A stretch of 64,000 bases of DNA. Origin: Symsagittifera roscoffensis (taxonomy: Eukaryota; Xenacoelomorpha; Acoela; Convolutidae). Within the stretch, counting starts at the first letter, position 1; every line of letters begins with the position of its first letter. The stretch is taken from contig NC_087067.1 in NCBI RefSeq assembly GCF_963678635.1, forward strand, positions 43,065,829 to 43,129,828, in the 5' to 3' direction. Both the position numbers and the translations under genes were made by a program. Shown piece after piece: positions 46,912 to 56,459 of the stretch. The notes under the pieces are model-generated. The model had not been told where the DNA came from, made no database searches, and was given only the letters and a program-made list of their open reading frames with translations.

Positions 46912-47132
46912 TGTAGTAATGAAAACACTACACAGACAAAAGACCATTGTCTTAATTGTTTATTTAACGACCAAAATCTAAATTGGAGCGTGCCATTTAA
47001 ATTGAAACCTCTTTTCACTAAATCAGATATTGACTGATTTACTCTTATTAGGACTATAAAATCTTGTTTTGAATACTTTTTAAATACCTGTCCATTTTTT
47101 CTCATTTTTTCATTCTCACTATTTTAAAAGGG
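46912..47132 (+). repeat. LTR E1/E2 (221 bp)
   Basis: Starts TGTAGTA...TACTACACAG and ends at the primer-binding-like CGGCGAT. It has a TATA box (GGACTATAAAATCTTG, TATAAAA at 47,055-47,061). Near-identical blocks of the same length are at 51,580 and 56,239. TG at the start is typical; the 3' end lacks a clear CA, so the right border is approximate. Confidence 0.65.
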
Positions 47133-48098
47133 CGGCGATTTTTAACACTTCTATTTTAACTTTAACTTGAAACAAAATGGATCAAAATTTAGCAGTCTTG
47201 CCGGCTACACTGAAATTCTCTTGCTTTGATTAAGCAGAGATGCACCTGCAATATGATGCATCAGAGAAAAAAATATGAATTTTTAATCAGACAAAATTGA
47301 AGGCTGCGGTTTTAGTGAAAGAGGACTAAAAATTTAAAGCTATTTGATTTGAAAAAATCAAATAAAAACTAGTTGAAAATTCCCTAAAAGGAAAGAGAGA
47401 ATAAAGGAGCAGGTGAAACCTGAATAATTGAAGATTGAATCAGCCGCCGGTTTATGCTTAAGAGCAAAAGGACTGGCCTGAAATCTTCAGTGTTTTATTT
47501 TGCTCAGTAAGCAGCAAGTCAGATCTCTTAAGTCAGATCTTTTCAAAATAATTAAATTTATCTTCTCTGCCTTAACAATAACCTTAAACTATAGTGACCT
47601 CGATTTTTACCCAGAGTTAACAAAATAAAAAACTAGTTGAAGATGAATGTAGATTACAGGCATCTCTATAAGAGGAAGTTGACAAAATCAACCAGGATCG
47701 CATGTATCCTCAACTATCAAGTTTTGATCGAAGAAATCAGAACTTAGAACATCCGACCAACCGAGTCAAATTAATAATCTAGTTGTTCTAGGGTAAACTG
47801 ACCGATGTTGTGACAACAACTAACGACTCCACTCTAAGTATAACTCGCAAGTATTTGAGGATCTTCTCCCCTTTCTTTCACCTATCAATTCACTGAACTC
47901 TCAACCAACAACACCAACTCAATTAGCTTTTAGTTCCACCGCTACTCCTACTACGGCCCCTGCTACATAACTGGCCTAAAAACAATCCTTCAATCTATCA
48001 CCACCCAACACAACATCACTTGTTTTAAAAGCTCCTAATTCACAGCCATCACCCCTGCAAAATTCCCTTCCTAAAATATCTCTGACTCCTGCAAAAAC
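47133..48098 (+). other. E2 leader
   Basis: Primer-binding-like start, then about 950 bases with no long ORF. A broken frame at about 47,844-48,097 is Ser/Thr/Pro-rich (SPINSLNSQPTTPTQLAF) with several stops; it may be the last trace of gag. A short hairpin (TTTGATTTGAAAAAATCAAA) and doubled AAGTCAGATCT are conserved in the other leaders. Confidence 0.45.
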
Positions 48099-48698
48099 AC
48101 TATGAAAACTTTTATCTTTTACATGTGAGTAAGGTTAACTCCAGTATATCAACTACAATCACAGTTCGAGGAAATCACCCTAATTTCCTTGCTTTCGACA
48201 CAAATGCAGAATTTTTTCTAAACCCACTAACTTTTTCTAATTAGAAAGAAATGATGTTTAATATTAACGACCAACAATTTCAGTTATTCACATAAAGAAA
48301 ACCTTTGATTTACAAGTGTACATGATAGTTAATGTTCGATACATCTAAACGGGTACTTTTGAGGAATTTAGTTTTTATCACACTTCCCGATATTGGCCAT
48401 TCTTTCTTTTTGTATCTGATCACCCGGAGGCTTGTCCTACCAATATTGAATGTGAAAATTGTACCTTAGACTAGAATGATAATTTTTTACGAAGGAACCT
48501 TTGTCCAAATTAAAGGGTTCCAACGCTCCTTCATTCTAGCGAAAAATCCCCATTTTTATAATTCTTTTCGAAACACTTTATAATGGCGAACTACACAGCA
48601 CCATTATTAAACCATTCAAAAAATACTGGCATTTAATACTATGTCTTGCAAATAGCCTAACATTTCCCATTCCCTGCGATTTAGATCAGATTGAATGA
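48099..48698 (+). pseudogene. E2 truncated B2 and broken B3, B4
   Basis: The leader joins family B2 in mid-ORF (…CACTATGAAAACTTTTATC). B3 (about 48,252-48,474) has lost one A in CAACAATTTC and carries a TAA in ACATCTAAACGG. B4 follows with its conserved end DLDQIE before a TGA at 48,696. Confidence 0.5.
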
Positions 48699-48962
48699 GC
48701 AGTAAAAATAACAACTGAATGTCCTATATGTTTGGAAAATTGCGATCAAATGAAAAAATTACACAAAAATTTACCTCCAAAACCACCACATTTAGTTTGC
48801 GTTATTTTTTATAGTAAACTCAAGCTAAGAGCTAGTACACCATTTGCAAAAATTCCTTGCCCCATTTGCAAGCAATTTATTCACCTAATTAAAATGACAG
48901 AATATGATGTCTGTAATATCTGCAATCACTTAGTGTTATCCAGAAACAAACGAAAGGGGTAA
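48699..48962 (+). CDS. E2 RING-A, truncated at 87 codons
   Basis: Open from the codon after the B4 TGA; it has no ATG before [10 protein letters not shown]. Then PPHLVCVIF (second Cys of the pair lost), CPICKQF and VCNICNHL. An extra G in the GGGG run (GAAAGGGGTAAAC) gives a stop at 48,960, so the second module is cut off. Confidence 0.5.
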   Translation, partial: AVKITTECPICLENCDQMKKLHKNLPPKPPHLVCVIFYSKLKLRASTPFAKIPCPICKQFIHLIKMTEYDVCNICNHLVLSRNKRKG

Positions 48963-49091
48963 ACATATGATAGTTAAACACCCTTATGTTACTGTATGCA
49001 ATAACTGCATTGAGAAAAGCAAAACCACCTGCCCTATCTGTTTTTCAAAAACTGCTTTTGATGAGTTTCGAGCACAACTTCCTTTCATACA

Positions 49092-49331
49092 ATGGCAAAC
49101 GAATGCCCTGTTTGTCTGGAATTGAAAACATCCTTTCAATTAAGAAATCGTCACAAAAGAAAGTATCCACAACTCTTTCATTTTATTCGTAATGAATGCT
49201 ACATGGCTCTTAAGTCCAAAACTAACTTAATTTCCGACAAAATTTTATGCCCAATATGCCGCCAGGATGTTAACGTACTAAATTTAGAACAAATTGACGA
49301 ATGTCAGACCTGTAAAGGCAATAAAAAATGA
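49092..49331 (+). CDS. E2 RING-B (79 aa, intact)
   Basis: MANECPVCLELKTSF, a long basic loop, ECYMAL, LCPICRQDVN and ECQTCKGNKK. The zinc ligands follow Cys-x2-Cys ... His/Cys ... Cys-x2-Cys ... Cys-x2-Cys, a RING-like arrangement that ends after one module. Its TGA overlaps an ATG (ATGA). It is the ORF replaced by methionine-synthase sequence in E4 and E5. Confidence 0.6.
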   Translation: MANECPVCLELKTSFQLRNRHKRKYPQLFHFIRNECYMALKSKTNLISDKILCPICRQDVNVLNLEQIDECQTCKGNKK

Positions 49332-49367
49332 ATAAACAATTATGCTGTTTGTTTAGAGAGTTGCAAA

Positions 49368-49643
49368 ATGTTCTGCTTGGAAATGGACATTGATTTTGTC
49401 CTTGATTACGATCTCCTCGTCCAGGATGACGGTTACCAAGCGCGTACAAATCGTATTGATATTCATCCCGATCAACAGCAGTTGGATATTTTTTGCAAAC
49501 CTTATGGTCCTGGCTTCCACGATGAAGAAACATTCACTGTCAAAAGCGGTAGTAGATTTTACAATATTATCATAAATGCGTTCAACAATGACGAAGATGT
49601 TATCAACATCAATTTTCGAACCTCGAATCGACTTATGCTTTAA
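49368..49643 (+). CDS. E2 P91
   Basis: 91 codons from ATG TTC TGC. Differs from the E1 copy by a few substitutions (for example Cys-Lys-Pro for Cys-Lys-Arg) and is open throughout. Unknown function. Confidence 0.6.
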   Translation: MFCLEMDIDFVLDYDLLVQDDGYQARTNRIDIHPDQQQLDIFCKPYGPGFHDEETFTVKSGSRFYNIIINAFNNDEDVININFRTSNRLML

Positions 49644-49653
49644 CTTTTCCTAA

Positions 49654-50247
49654 ATTAAAAGTGATTCAGATAATTTTACCAGTTTTTTATGTAAAATTTT
49701 CCAAGCTCGTTATTTTTATTTCCAAAATTTTCTTTATGTTTCTCAACCCATTTTACAGTACTTTCGAAAAACCATTACACACGCCACTCTTGAATGCCCG
49801 ATTTGCTACTTACCAAAATCCAAATTCAAGAAACAACACAATAACCAGCCACATCATCCACCACACTTCATCTGCATAGACAGTCATGAGCAAATTGTAG
49901 CTCAATTTTCTAAATATGGACAAATTTTAAGCCCCATTTGCCAAGTCCCAAATTATACCCCATCACTTTCATTATATTTGCCTTGTTGTTTATGCGAAAG
50001 TAAGGTTAAAAGCATAAATTGGGGAAATAACCAGGCCCAAAGTATGGCAAGCTATCAATATCTTACCAATTGCCATCAAGGTATCACTATTTGTACAAGA
50101 TGCCTCCCTAGTACTGCAAACTTTGGTTCTGTATGCCACATCCCTTGTGATTTTTCGACCCCTGGAAATAATTCTCCACACTTAAACGATTGCTTTATAC
50201 AATTCCTCTACACTCCTACATTTGGTAAGGTCTCAAGACTTCAGTAA
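49654..50247 (+). CDS. E2 RING-C, long frame without ATG
   Basis: 198 codons are open from the TAA at 49,651, with no ATG upstream of the CPIC pair. The motifs ECPICYLPK, PPHFICIDSHEQ, SPICQVPNY, CCLCESKVK, ITICTRC and GSVCHIP are all in one frame. The start seen in E1 (ATGATTCAG) is GTG here and one base out of frame. Some ligands are substituted (IDS, SPIC, GSVC). Confidence 0.5.
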   Translation: MKSDSDNFTSFLCKIFQARYFYFQNFLYVSQPILQYFRKTITHATLECPICYLPKSKFKKQHNNQPHHPPHFICIDSHEQIVAQFSKYGQILSPICQVPNYTPSLSLYLPCCLCESKVKSINWGNNQAQSMASYQYLTNCHQGITICTRCLPSTANFGSVCHIPCDFSTPGNNSPHLNDCFIQFLYTPTFGKVSRLQ

Positions 50248-50368
50248 TCCGCTCACAATTTATATAAATTTTCAAACAACAATAATTACAGAAATCTCCT
50301 TTTAACATGCTATATTATATACTATTTACCCCCCCCCCCCCCCCCGGTTTTTTCTAGTCCCTTTTATC

Positions 50369-50376
50369 TATAAAAG
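50369..50376 (+). promoter_or_regulatory. E2 internal promoter TATA box
   Basis: TATAAAAG in TTTTATCTATAAAAGGGGAC, preceded by 17 C (50,329-50,345). Confidence 0.55.
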
Positions 50377-50698
50377 GGGACCCCATGGTAAGCCTGTGGA
50401 TTACTCCAGGTAGACATACATTTAAGATTAGGTGTTAATTAATGCCCAAATTTCCATTTTTGTTTTAACTACATAATTTTAATATCTGAGCTTAACTCAG
50501 TGTCGTATAATGCTTTGTTCCTTTGGTTAATAAAAACCAAGATTGTCTTTCTTCCTTTGTTTTCCGTGGTGGGTTTGTGTGAAACCAAAAGATCATATTT
50601 TCCACCCTTTATATATACAATTTTACACTTTAGAAACATCTTTCATTGTTCAAACATTTCATAATTCGGGATTTTGAATATTTACTTATTTTATATTG

Positions 50699-51469
50699 AT
50701 GTTTAGCAAAATGAAACATGACCCAATTTTGAATTGGAACTGCCGAAATGCTGACCCAGCACCCGAGGAGTTTAAAAGAAAATTGCCTCTCGGAAAGAAG
50801 CAACGAAAATCTGTAGTAGTACAATCCTTGTCAATTGACGATGGGTTAAATAAGAACCTTCGGAATTTCCCTAGTTTGAATCAAAGATTGGAACTGCAGA
50901 AGAGCAGAGAAGTAAAATTGGATACTGAAAACCCAAGATTTATAACGAGTTTGAAGTATTCAATAAAGCAAAACTACAACAGATGGAAACTGCCATCGTT
51001 TATTGAAGTCGTCAACTCGACGACAATGGAAAAGGCAATGATGACTGTCGAGTTTATAGCCCAACAAGAAGTGGTGATAAAGGAGGAAACCAACTTCTGG
51101 AAACTGAAGAAGAGAGAAGAGCAAGGCTACATCCTGAAAGCAGGGGGAACGCAAATTACCATCCCGTTTGAGAGAATAACTGCCTTCCCAAACAATGTAG
51201 GAGCCAAGCAGGAAGAGCAAGACGATATTAAAGAGCTCACAGATGGGATGAGCAGACTGCGAACTAAGAATAAAATCAAGAAGAAGAAAATAGTGAAGTT
51301 ACAACAAAAACTCGAGGCTTCACAGAGGAAAATAGCAATCCTCAGAGCGTACAATGTGGAGCTAGAAGCAGGAAGGAAGCTCTCGACGAAATTTATAGCT
51401 CTAAGAACAAAAACCATATTTAAATTTGAGTCCATCAACTTAACTTTTCTACATAACTATTTCATTTGA
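50699..51469 (+). CDS. E2 P229 with C-terminal extension (256 aa)
   Basis: Same domain order as E1 P229. The normal TAG after the coiled coil is TCG here, so the frame runs 28 codons further into the LTR-proximal region (ending LTFLHNYFI). Substitutions against E1 are scattered and mostly conservative. Confidence 0.6.
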   Translation: MFSKMKHDPILNWNCRNADPAPEEFKRKLPLGKKQRKSVVVQSLSIDDGLNKNLRNFPSLNQRLELQKSREVKLDTENPRFITSLKYSIKQNYNRWKLPSFIEVVNSTTMEKAMMTVEFIAQQEVVIKEETNFWKLKKREEQGYILKAGGTQITIPFERITAFPNNVGAKQEEQDDIKELTDGMSRLRTKNKIKKKKIVKLQQKLEASQRKIAILRAYNVELEAGRKLSTKFIALRTKTIFKFESINLTFLHNYFI

Positions 51470-51579
51470 TGTTCTTTTTTAATGTATTAACTAAAGTATT
51501 TAATCATTAAAGTGTCTAAATTTTCACTATGGTAACTGTAAGAATCGAACAGCTTAACTTTTTTAAAAAAGGGGTGAGT

Positions 51580-51800
51580 TGTAGTATTGAAAATACTACA
51601 CAGACAAAAGACCATTGTCTTAATTGTTTATTTAACTACCCAAATCTAAATTGGAGCGTGCCATTTAACTTAAAACCTCTTTTCACTAAATCAGATATTG
51701 ACTGATTTACTCTTATTAGGACTATAAAATCTTGTTTTGAATACTTTTTAAATACTTGTCCAATTTTTCTCATTTTTTTATTCTCACTTTTTTAAAAGGG
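51580..51800 (+). repeat. LTR E2/E3 (221 bp)
   Basis: TGTAGTATTGAAAATACTAC at the start with an inverted-repeat tip, TATAAAA at 51,723, same length and near-identical to the LTR at 46,912. Preceded by AAAAAAGGGGTGAGT, followed by CGGCGATTTTTAACACGTC. Confidence 0.7.
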
Positions 51801-52767
51801 CGGCGATTTTTAACACGTCTCTTTTAACTTTAACTGGAAACAAAATGGATAAATACTTAGCAGTCTCGCCGGCTACACTGAAATTCTCCTTGCTTTGATT
51901 AAGCAGAGATACACCTGCAATATGATGCATCAGAGAAAATATTATGATTTTTTAATCAGACAAAATTGAAGGCTGCGGTTTTAATCAAAGAGGACTAATA
52001 ACTTAAAGATATTTGATTTGAAAAAATCAAATAAAAACTAGTTGAAAATTCCCTTATAAGATAGAGAGAATAAAAGTGCAGGTGAAACCTGAATAATTGA
52101 AGATTGAATCAGCCGCCGGTTTATGCTTAAGAGCAAAAGGACTGGCCTGAAATCTTCAGTGTTTTATTTTGCTCAGTAAGCAGCAAGTCAGATCTCTTAA
52201 GTCAGATCTTTTCAAAATAATTAAATTTTCTTTTCTGCCTTAACAATAACATTAAACTATAGTGACCTCGATTTTTACCCAGAGTTAACAAACTGAAAAA
52301 CTAGTTGAAGATGAATGTAGATTACAGGCATCTCTATAAGAGGAAGTTGACAAAATCAACCAAGTTTGCATGTATCCTCAACTATCAAGTTTTGATCGAA
52401 GAAATCAGAACTTAGAACATCCGACCAACCGAGTCAAATTAATAATCTACTTGTTCTAGGGTAAACTGACCGATGTTGCGACAACAACTAACGACTCCAC
52501 TCTACGTATAACTCGCAAGTATTTGAGGATCTTCTCCCCTTTCTTTCACCTATCAATTCACTGAACTCTCAACCAACAACACCAACTCAATTAGCTTTTA
52601 CTTCCACCGCTACTCCTACTACGGCCCCTGCTACATAACTGGCCTAAAAACAATCCTTCAATCTATCACCACCCAACACAACATCACTTGTTTTAAAAGC
52701 TCCTAATTCACAGCCATCACCCCTGCAAAATTCCCTTCCTAAAATACCTCTGACTCATGCAAAAACA
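51801..52767 (+). other. E3 leader
   Basis: Near-identical to the E2 leader, including the Ser/Thr/Pro-rich broken frame and the junction into B2. Confidence 0.5.
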
Positions 52768-52918
52768 CTATGAAAACTTTTATCTTTTACATGTGAGTAA
52801 GGTTAACTCCAGTATATCAACTACAATCACAGTTCGAGGAAATCACCCTAATTTCCTTGCTTTCGACACAAATGCAGAATTTTTTCTAAACCCACTAAAC
52901 TTTTCTAATTAGAAAGAA
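52768..52918 (+). pseudogene. E3 truncated B2
   Basis: C-terminal half of family B2 (SKVNSS pattern onwards) fused to the leader at the same breakpoint as E2, E4 and E5. No ATG in frame. Confidence 0.5.
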
Positions 52919-53143
52919 ATGATGTTCAATATTAACGACCAACAAATTTCAGTTATTCATATAAAGAAAACCTTTGATTTACAAGTGTACATGATAGTTA
53001 ATGTTCGATACATCGAAACTGGTACTTTTGAGGAATTTAGTATTTATCACACTTCTCGATATTGGCCATTCTTTCTTTTTGTATCTGATCACCCGGAGTC
53101 TTGTCCTACCAATATTGAATGTGAAAATTGTACCTTAGACTAG
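52919..53143 (+). CDS. E3 accessory ORF B3 (74 aa, intact)
   Basis: ATG ATG TTC start, IHIKKTFDLQVYMIVNVRYI, ends CENCTLD. It retains the reading frame that E2 and E4 lost. Confidence 0.55.
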   Translation: MMFNINDQQISVIHIKKTFDLQVYMIVNVRYIETGTFEEFSIYHTSRYWPFFLFVSDHPESCPTNIECENCTLD

Positions 53144-53146
53144 AAT

Positions 53147-53367
53147 AATAATTTTTTACGAAGGAACCTTTGTCCAAATTAAATGGTTCCAACGCTCCTT
53201 CATTCTAGCGAAAAAACCCCATTTTTATAATTAATTTCAAAACACTTTATAATGGCGAACTACACAGCACCATTATTAAACCAGGCAAAAACTACTGGCA
53301 TTTAATACTATGTCTTGCAAATAGCCTTACATTTTCCATTCCCTGCGATTTAGATCAGATTGAATGA
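53147..53367 (+). pseudogene. E3 B4 remnant
   Basis: Starts ATAATAATT (ATG lost) one base after the B3 stop. The frame is interrupted; the end DLDQIE and TGA at 53,365 are kept in frame with RING-A. Confidence 0.4.
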
Positions 53368-53631
53368 GCAGTGAAAATAACAACTGAATGTCCTATATGT
53401 TTGCAAAATTGCGATCAAATGAAAAAATTACACAAAAATTCACCTCCAAAACCACCACATTTAGTTTGCGTTAATTTTTATAGTAAACTCAAGCTAAGAG
53501 CTAGTACAACATTCGCAAAAATTCCTTGCCCCATTTGCAAGCAATTTATTCACCTAATTAAAATGACAGAATATGATGTCTGTAATATCTGCAATCACTT
53601 AGTGTTATCCAGAAACAAACGAAAGGGGTAA
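53368..53631 (+). CDS. E3 RING-A, truncated
   Basis: As E2: TECPICLQNC, PPHLVCVNF, CPICKQF, VCNICNHL, then the GGGG frameshift and stop. The first possible initiator is GTG at 53,371. Confidence 0.5.
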   Translation, partial: AVKITTECPICLQNCDQMKKLHKNSPPKPPHLVCVNFYSKLKLRASTTFAKIPCPICKQFIHLIKMTEYDVCNICNHLVLSRNKRKG

Positions 53632-53760
53632 ACATATGATAGTTAAACACCCTTATGTTACTGTATGCAATAACTGCATTGAGAAAAGCAAAACCACCTG
53701 CCCTATCTGTTTTTCAAAAACTGCTTTTGATGAGTTTCGAGCACAACTTCCTTTCATACA

Positions 53761-54000
53761 ATGGCAAACGAATGCCCTGTTTGTCTGGAATTGAAAACAT
53801 CCTTTCAATTAAGAAAACGTCACAAAAGAAAGTATCCACAACTCTTTCATTTTATTCGTAATGAATGCTACATGGCTCTTAAGTCCAAAACTAACTTAAT
53901 TTCCGACAAAATTTTATGCCCAATATGCCGCCAGGATGTTAACGTACTAAATTTAGAACAAATTGACGAACGTCAGACCTGTAAAGGCAATAAAAAATGA
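53761..54000 (+). CDS. E3 RING-B (79 aa, intact)
   Basis: MANECPVCLELKTSF, LCPICRQDVN; the last pair reads ERQTC, so one Cys of the final pair is Arg compared with E2. Confidence 0.55.
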   Translation: MANECPVCLELKTSFQLRKRHKRKYPQLFHFIRNECYMALKSKTNLISDKILCPICRQDVNVLNLEQIDERQTCKGNKK

Positions 54001-54036
54001 ATAAACAATTATGCTGTTTGTTTAGAGAGTTGCAAA

Positions 54037-54312
54037 ATGTTCTGCTTGGTAATGGACATTGATTTTGTCCTTGATTACGATCTCCTCGTCCAGGATGACG
54101 GTTACCAAGCGCGTACAAATCGTATTGATATTCATCCCGATCAACAGCAGTTGGATATTTTTTGCAAACGCTATGGTCCTGGCTTCCACGATGAAGAAAC
54201 ATTCACTGTCAAAAGCGGTAGTAGATTTTACAATATTATCATAAATGCGTTTAACAATGACGAAGATGTTATCAACATCAATTTTCGAACCTCGAATCAA
54301 CTTATGCTTTAA
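54037..54312 (+). CDS. E3 P91
   Basis: 91 codons, open, nearly identical to E2 and E1. Ends NINFRTSNQLML. Confidence 0.6.
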   Translation: MFCLVMDIDFVLDYDLLVQDDGYQARTNRIDIHPDQQQLDIFCKRYGPGFHDEETFTVKSGSRFYNIIINAFNNDEDVININFRTSNQLML

Positions 54313-54322
54313 CCTTTCCTAA

Positions 54323-54916
54323 ATTAAAAACGATTCAGATAACTTTACCAGTTTTTTATGTAAAATTTTCCAAGCTTGTTATTTTTATTTCCAAAAGTTT
54401 CTTTATGTTTCTCAACCCATTTTACAGTACTTTCGAAAAACCATTACACACGCCACTCTTGAATGCCCGATTTGCTACTTACCAAAATTCAAATTCAAGA
54501 AACAACACAATAACCAGCCACATCATCCACCACACTTCATCTGCATAGACAGTCATGAGCAAATTGTAGCTCAATTTTTTAAATATGGACAAATTTTAAG
54601 CCCCATTTGCCAAGTCCCAAATTATACCCCATCACTTTCATCTTATTTGCCTTGTTGTTTATGCGAAAGTATGGTTAAAAGCATAAGTTGGGGAAATAAC
54701 CAGGCCCAAAGTATGGCAAGCTATCAATATCTTACCAATTGCCATCAAGGTATCACTATTTGTACAAGATGCCTCCCTAGTACTGCAAAATTTTGTCCCG
54801 TATGCCACATCCCTTGTGATTTTTCGACCCCTGGAAATAATTCTCCACACTTAAACGATTGCCTTTTACGATTTTTCTACACTCCTACATTTGGTAAGGT
54901 CTCAAGACTTCAGTAA
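54323..54916 (+). CDS. E3 RING-C, frame without ATG
   Basis: Same situation as E2: an open frame from about 54,323 with no ATG before the CPIC pair. CCLCESMVK, ITICTRC and FCPVCHIPC are intact in the second module, better preserved than in E2. Confidence 0.45.
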   Translation: MKNDSDNFTSFLCKIFQACYFYFQKFLYVSQPILQYFRKTITHATLECPICYLPKFKFKKQHNNQPHHPPHFICIDSHEQIVAQFFKYGQILSPICQVPNYTPSLSSYLPCCLCESMVKSISWGNNQAQSMASYQYLTNCHQGITICTRCLPSTAKFCPVCHIPCDFSTPGNNSPHLNDCLLRFFYTPTFGKVSRLQ

Positions 54917-55027
54917 TCCGCTCACAATTTATATAAATTTTCAAACAACAATAATTACAAAAATCTCCTTTAAACATGCTATATTATATACTATTTACCC
55001 ACCCGGTTTTTTCTAGTCCCTTTTATC

Positions 55028-55035
55028 TATAAAAG
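55028..55035 (+). promoter_or_regulatory. E3 internal promoter TATA box
   Basis: TATAAAAG in the conserved block between RING-C and P229. Confidence 0.55.
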
Positions 55036-55357
55036 GGGACCCCATGGTAAGCCTGTGGATGACTCCAGGTAGACATACATTTAAGATTAGGGGTTAATTA
55101 ATGCCCAAATTTCCATTTTTGCTTTAACTACATAATTTTAATATCTGAGCTTAACTCAGTGTCATATAATGCTTTGTTCCTGTGGTTAATAAAAACCATG
55201 ATTGTCTTTCTTCATTTGTTTTCCGTGAAGGGTTTGTGTGAAACCAAAAGATCATATTTTCCACCCTTTATATATACAATTTTACACTTTAGAAATATCT
55301 TTCATTGTTCAAACATTTCATAATTCGGGATTTTGAATATTTACTTATTTTAAATTG

Positions 55358-56044
55358 ATGTTTAGCAAAATGAAACATGACCCAATTTTGAATTGGAACT
55401 GCCGAAATGCTGACCCAGCACCCGAGGAGTTTGAAAGAAAATTGCCTCTCGGAAAGAAGCAACGAAAATCTGTAGTAGTACAATCCTTGTCAATTGACGA
55501 CGGGTTAAATAAGAACCTTCGGAATGTCCCCAGTTTGAATCAAAGATTGGAACTGCAGAAGAGCAGAGAAGTAAAATTGGATACTGAAAACCCAAGATTT
55601 ATAACGAGTTTGAAGTATTCAATAAAGCAAAACTACAACAGATGGAAACTGTCATCGTTTATTGAAGTCGTCAACTCGACGACAATGGAAAAGGCAATGA
55701 TGCCTGTCGAGTTTATAGCCCAACAAGAAGTGGTGATAAAGGAGGAAACCAACCTCTGGAAACTGAAGAAGAGAGAAGAGCAAGGCTACATCCTGAAAGC
55801 AGGGGGAACGCAAATTACCATCCCGTTTGAGAGAATAACTGCCTTCCCAAACTATGTAGGAGCCAAGCAAGAAGAGCAAGACGATATTAAAGAGCTCACA
55901 GATGGGATGAGCAGACTGCGAATTAAGAATAAAATCAAGAAGAAGAAAATAGTCAAGTTACAACAAAAACTCGAGGCTTCACAGAGGAAAATAGCAATCC
56001 TCAGAGCGTACAATGTGGAGCTAGAAGCAGGAAGGAAGCTCTAG
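55358..56044 (+). CDS. E3 P229 (228 aa)
   Basis: Intact; ends at the usual TAG after the coiled coil. Basic cluster KRK/ERKLPLGKKQRK, central NYNRWKL and terminal KIVKLQQKLEASQ are all present. It differs from E2 at few positions. Confidence 0.65.
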   Translation: MFSKMKHDPILNWNCRNADPAPEEFERKLPLGKKQRKSVVVQSLSIDDGLNKNLRNVPSLNQRLELQKSREVKLDTENPRFITSLKYSIKQNYNRWKLSSFIEVVNSTTMEKAMMPVEFIAQQEVVIKEETNLWKLKKREEQGYILKAGGTQITIPFERITAFPNYVGAKQEEQDDIKELTDGMSRLRIKNKIKKKKIVKLQQKLEASQRKIAILRAYNVELEAGRKL

Positions 56045-56238
56045 ACGAAATTTATAGCTCTGAGAACAAAAACCATATTTAAATTTGAGTCCATCAACTT
56101 AACTTTTCTACATAACTATTTCATTTGATGTTCTTTTTTAATGTATTAACTAAAGTATTTAGTCGTTAAAGTGTCTAAATTTTCACCATGGTAACTGTAA
56201 GAATCGAACAGCTTAACTTTCTAAAAAAAGGGGTGAGT

Positions 56239-56459
56239 TGTAGTATTGAAAATACTACACAGACAAAAGACCATTGTCTTAATTGTTAATTTAACTACCC
56301 AAATCTAAATTAGAGCGTGCCATTTAACTTAAAACCTCTTTTCACTAAATCAGATATTGACTGATTTACTCGTATTAGGACTATAAAATCTTGTTTTGAA
56401 TACTTTTTAAATACTTGTCCAATTTTTCTCATTTTTTTATTCTCACTTTTTTAAAAGGG
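56239..56459 (+). repeat. LTR E3/E4 (221 bp)
   Basis: TGTAGTATTGAAAATACTAC start, TATAAAA at 56,382, CGGCGATTTTTAACACGTC after it. Same length as the LTRs at 46,912 and 51,580. Confidence 0.7.
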
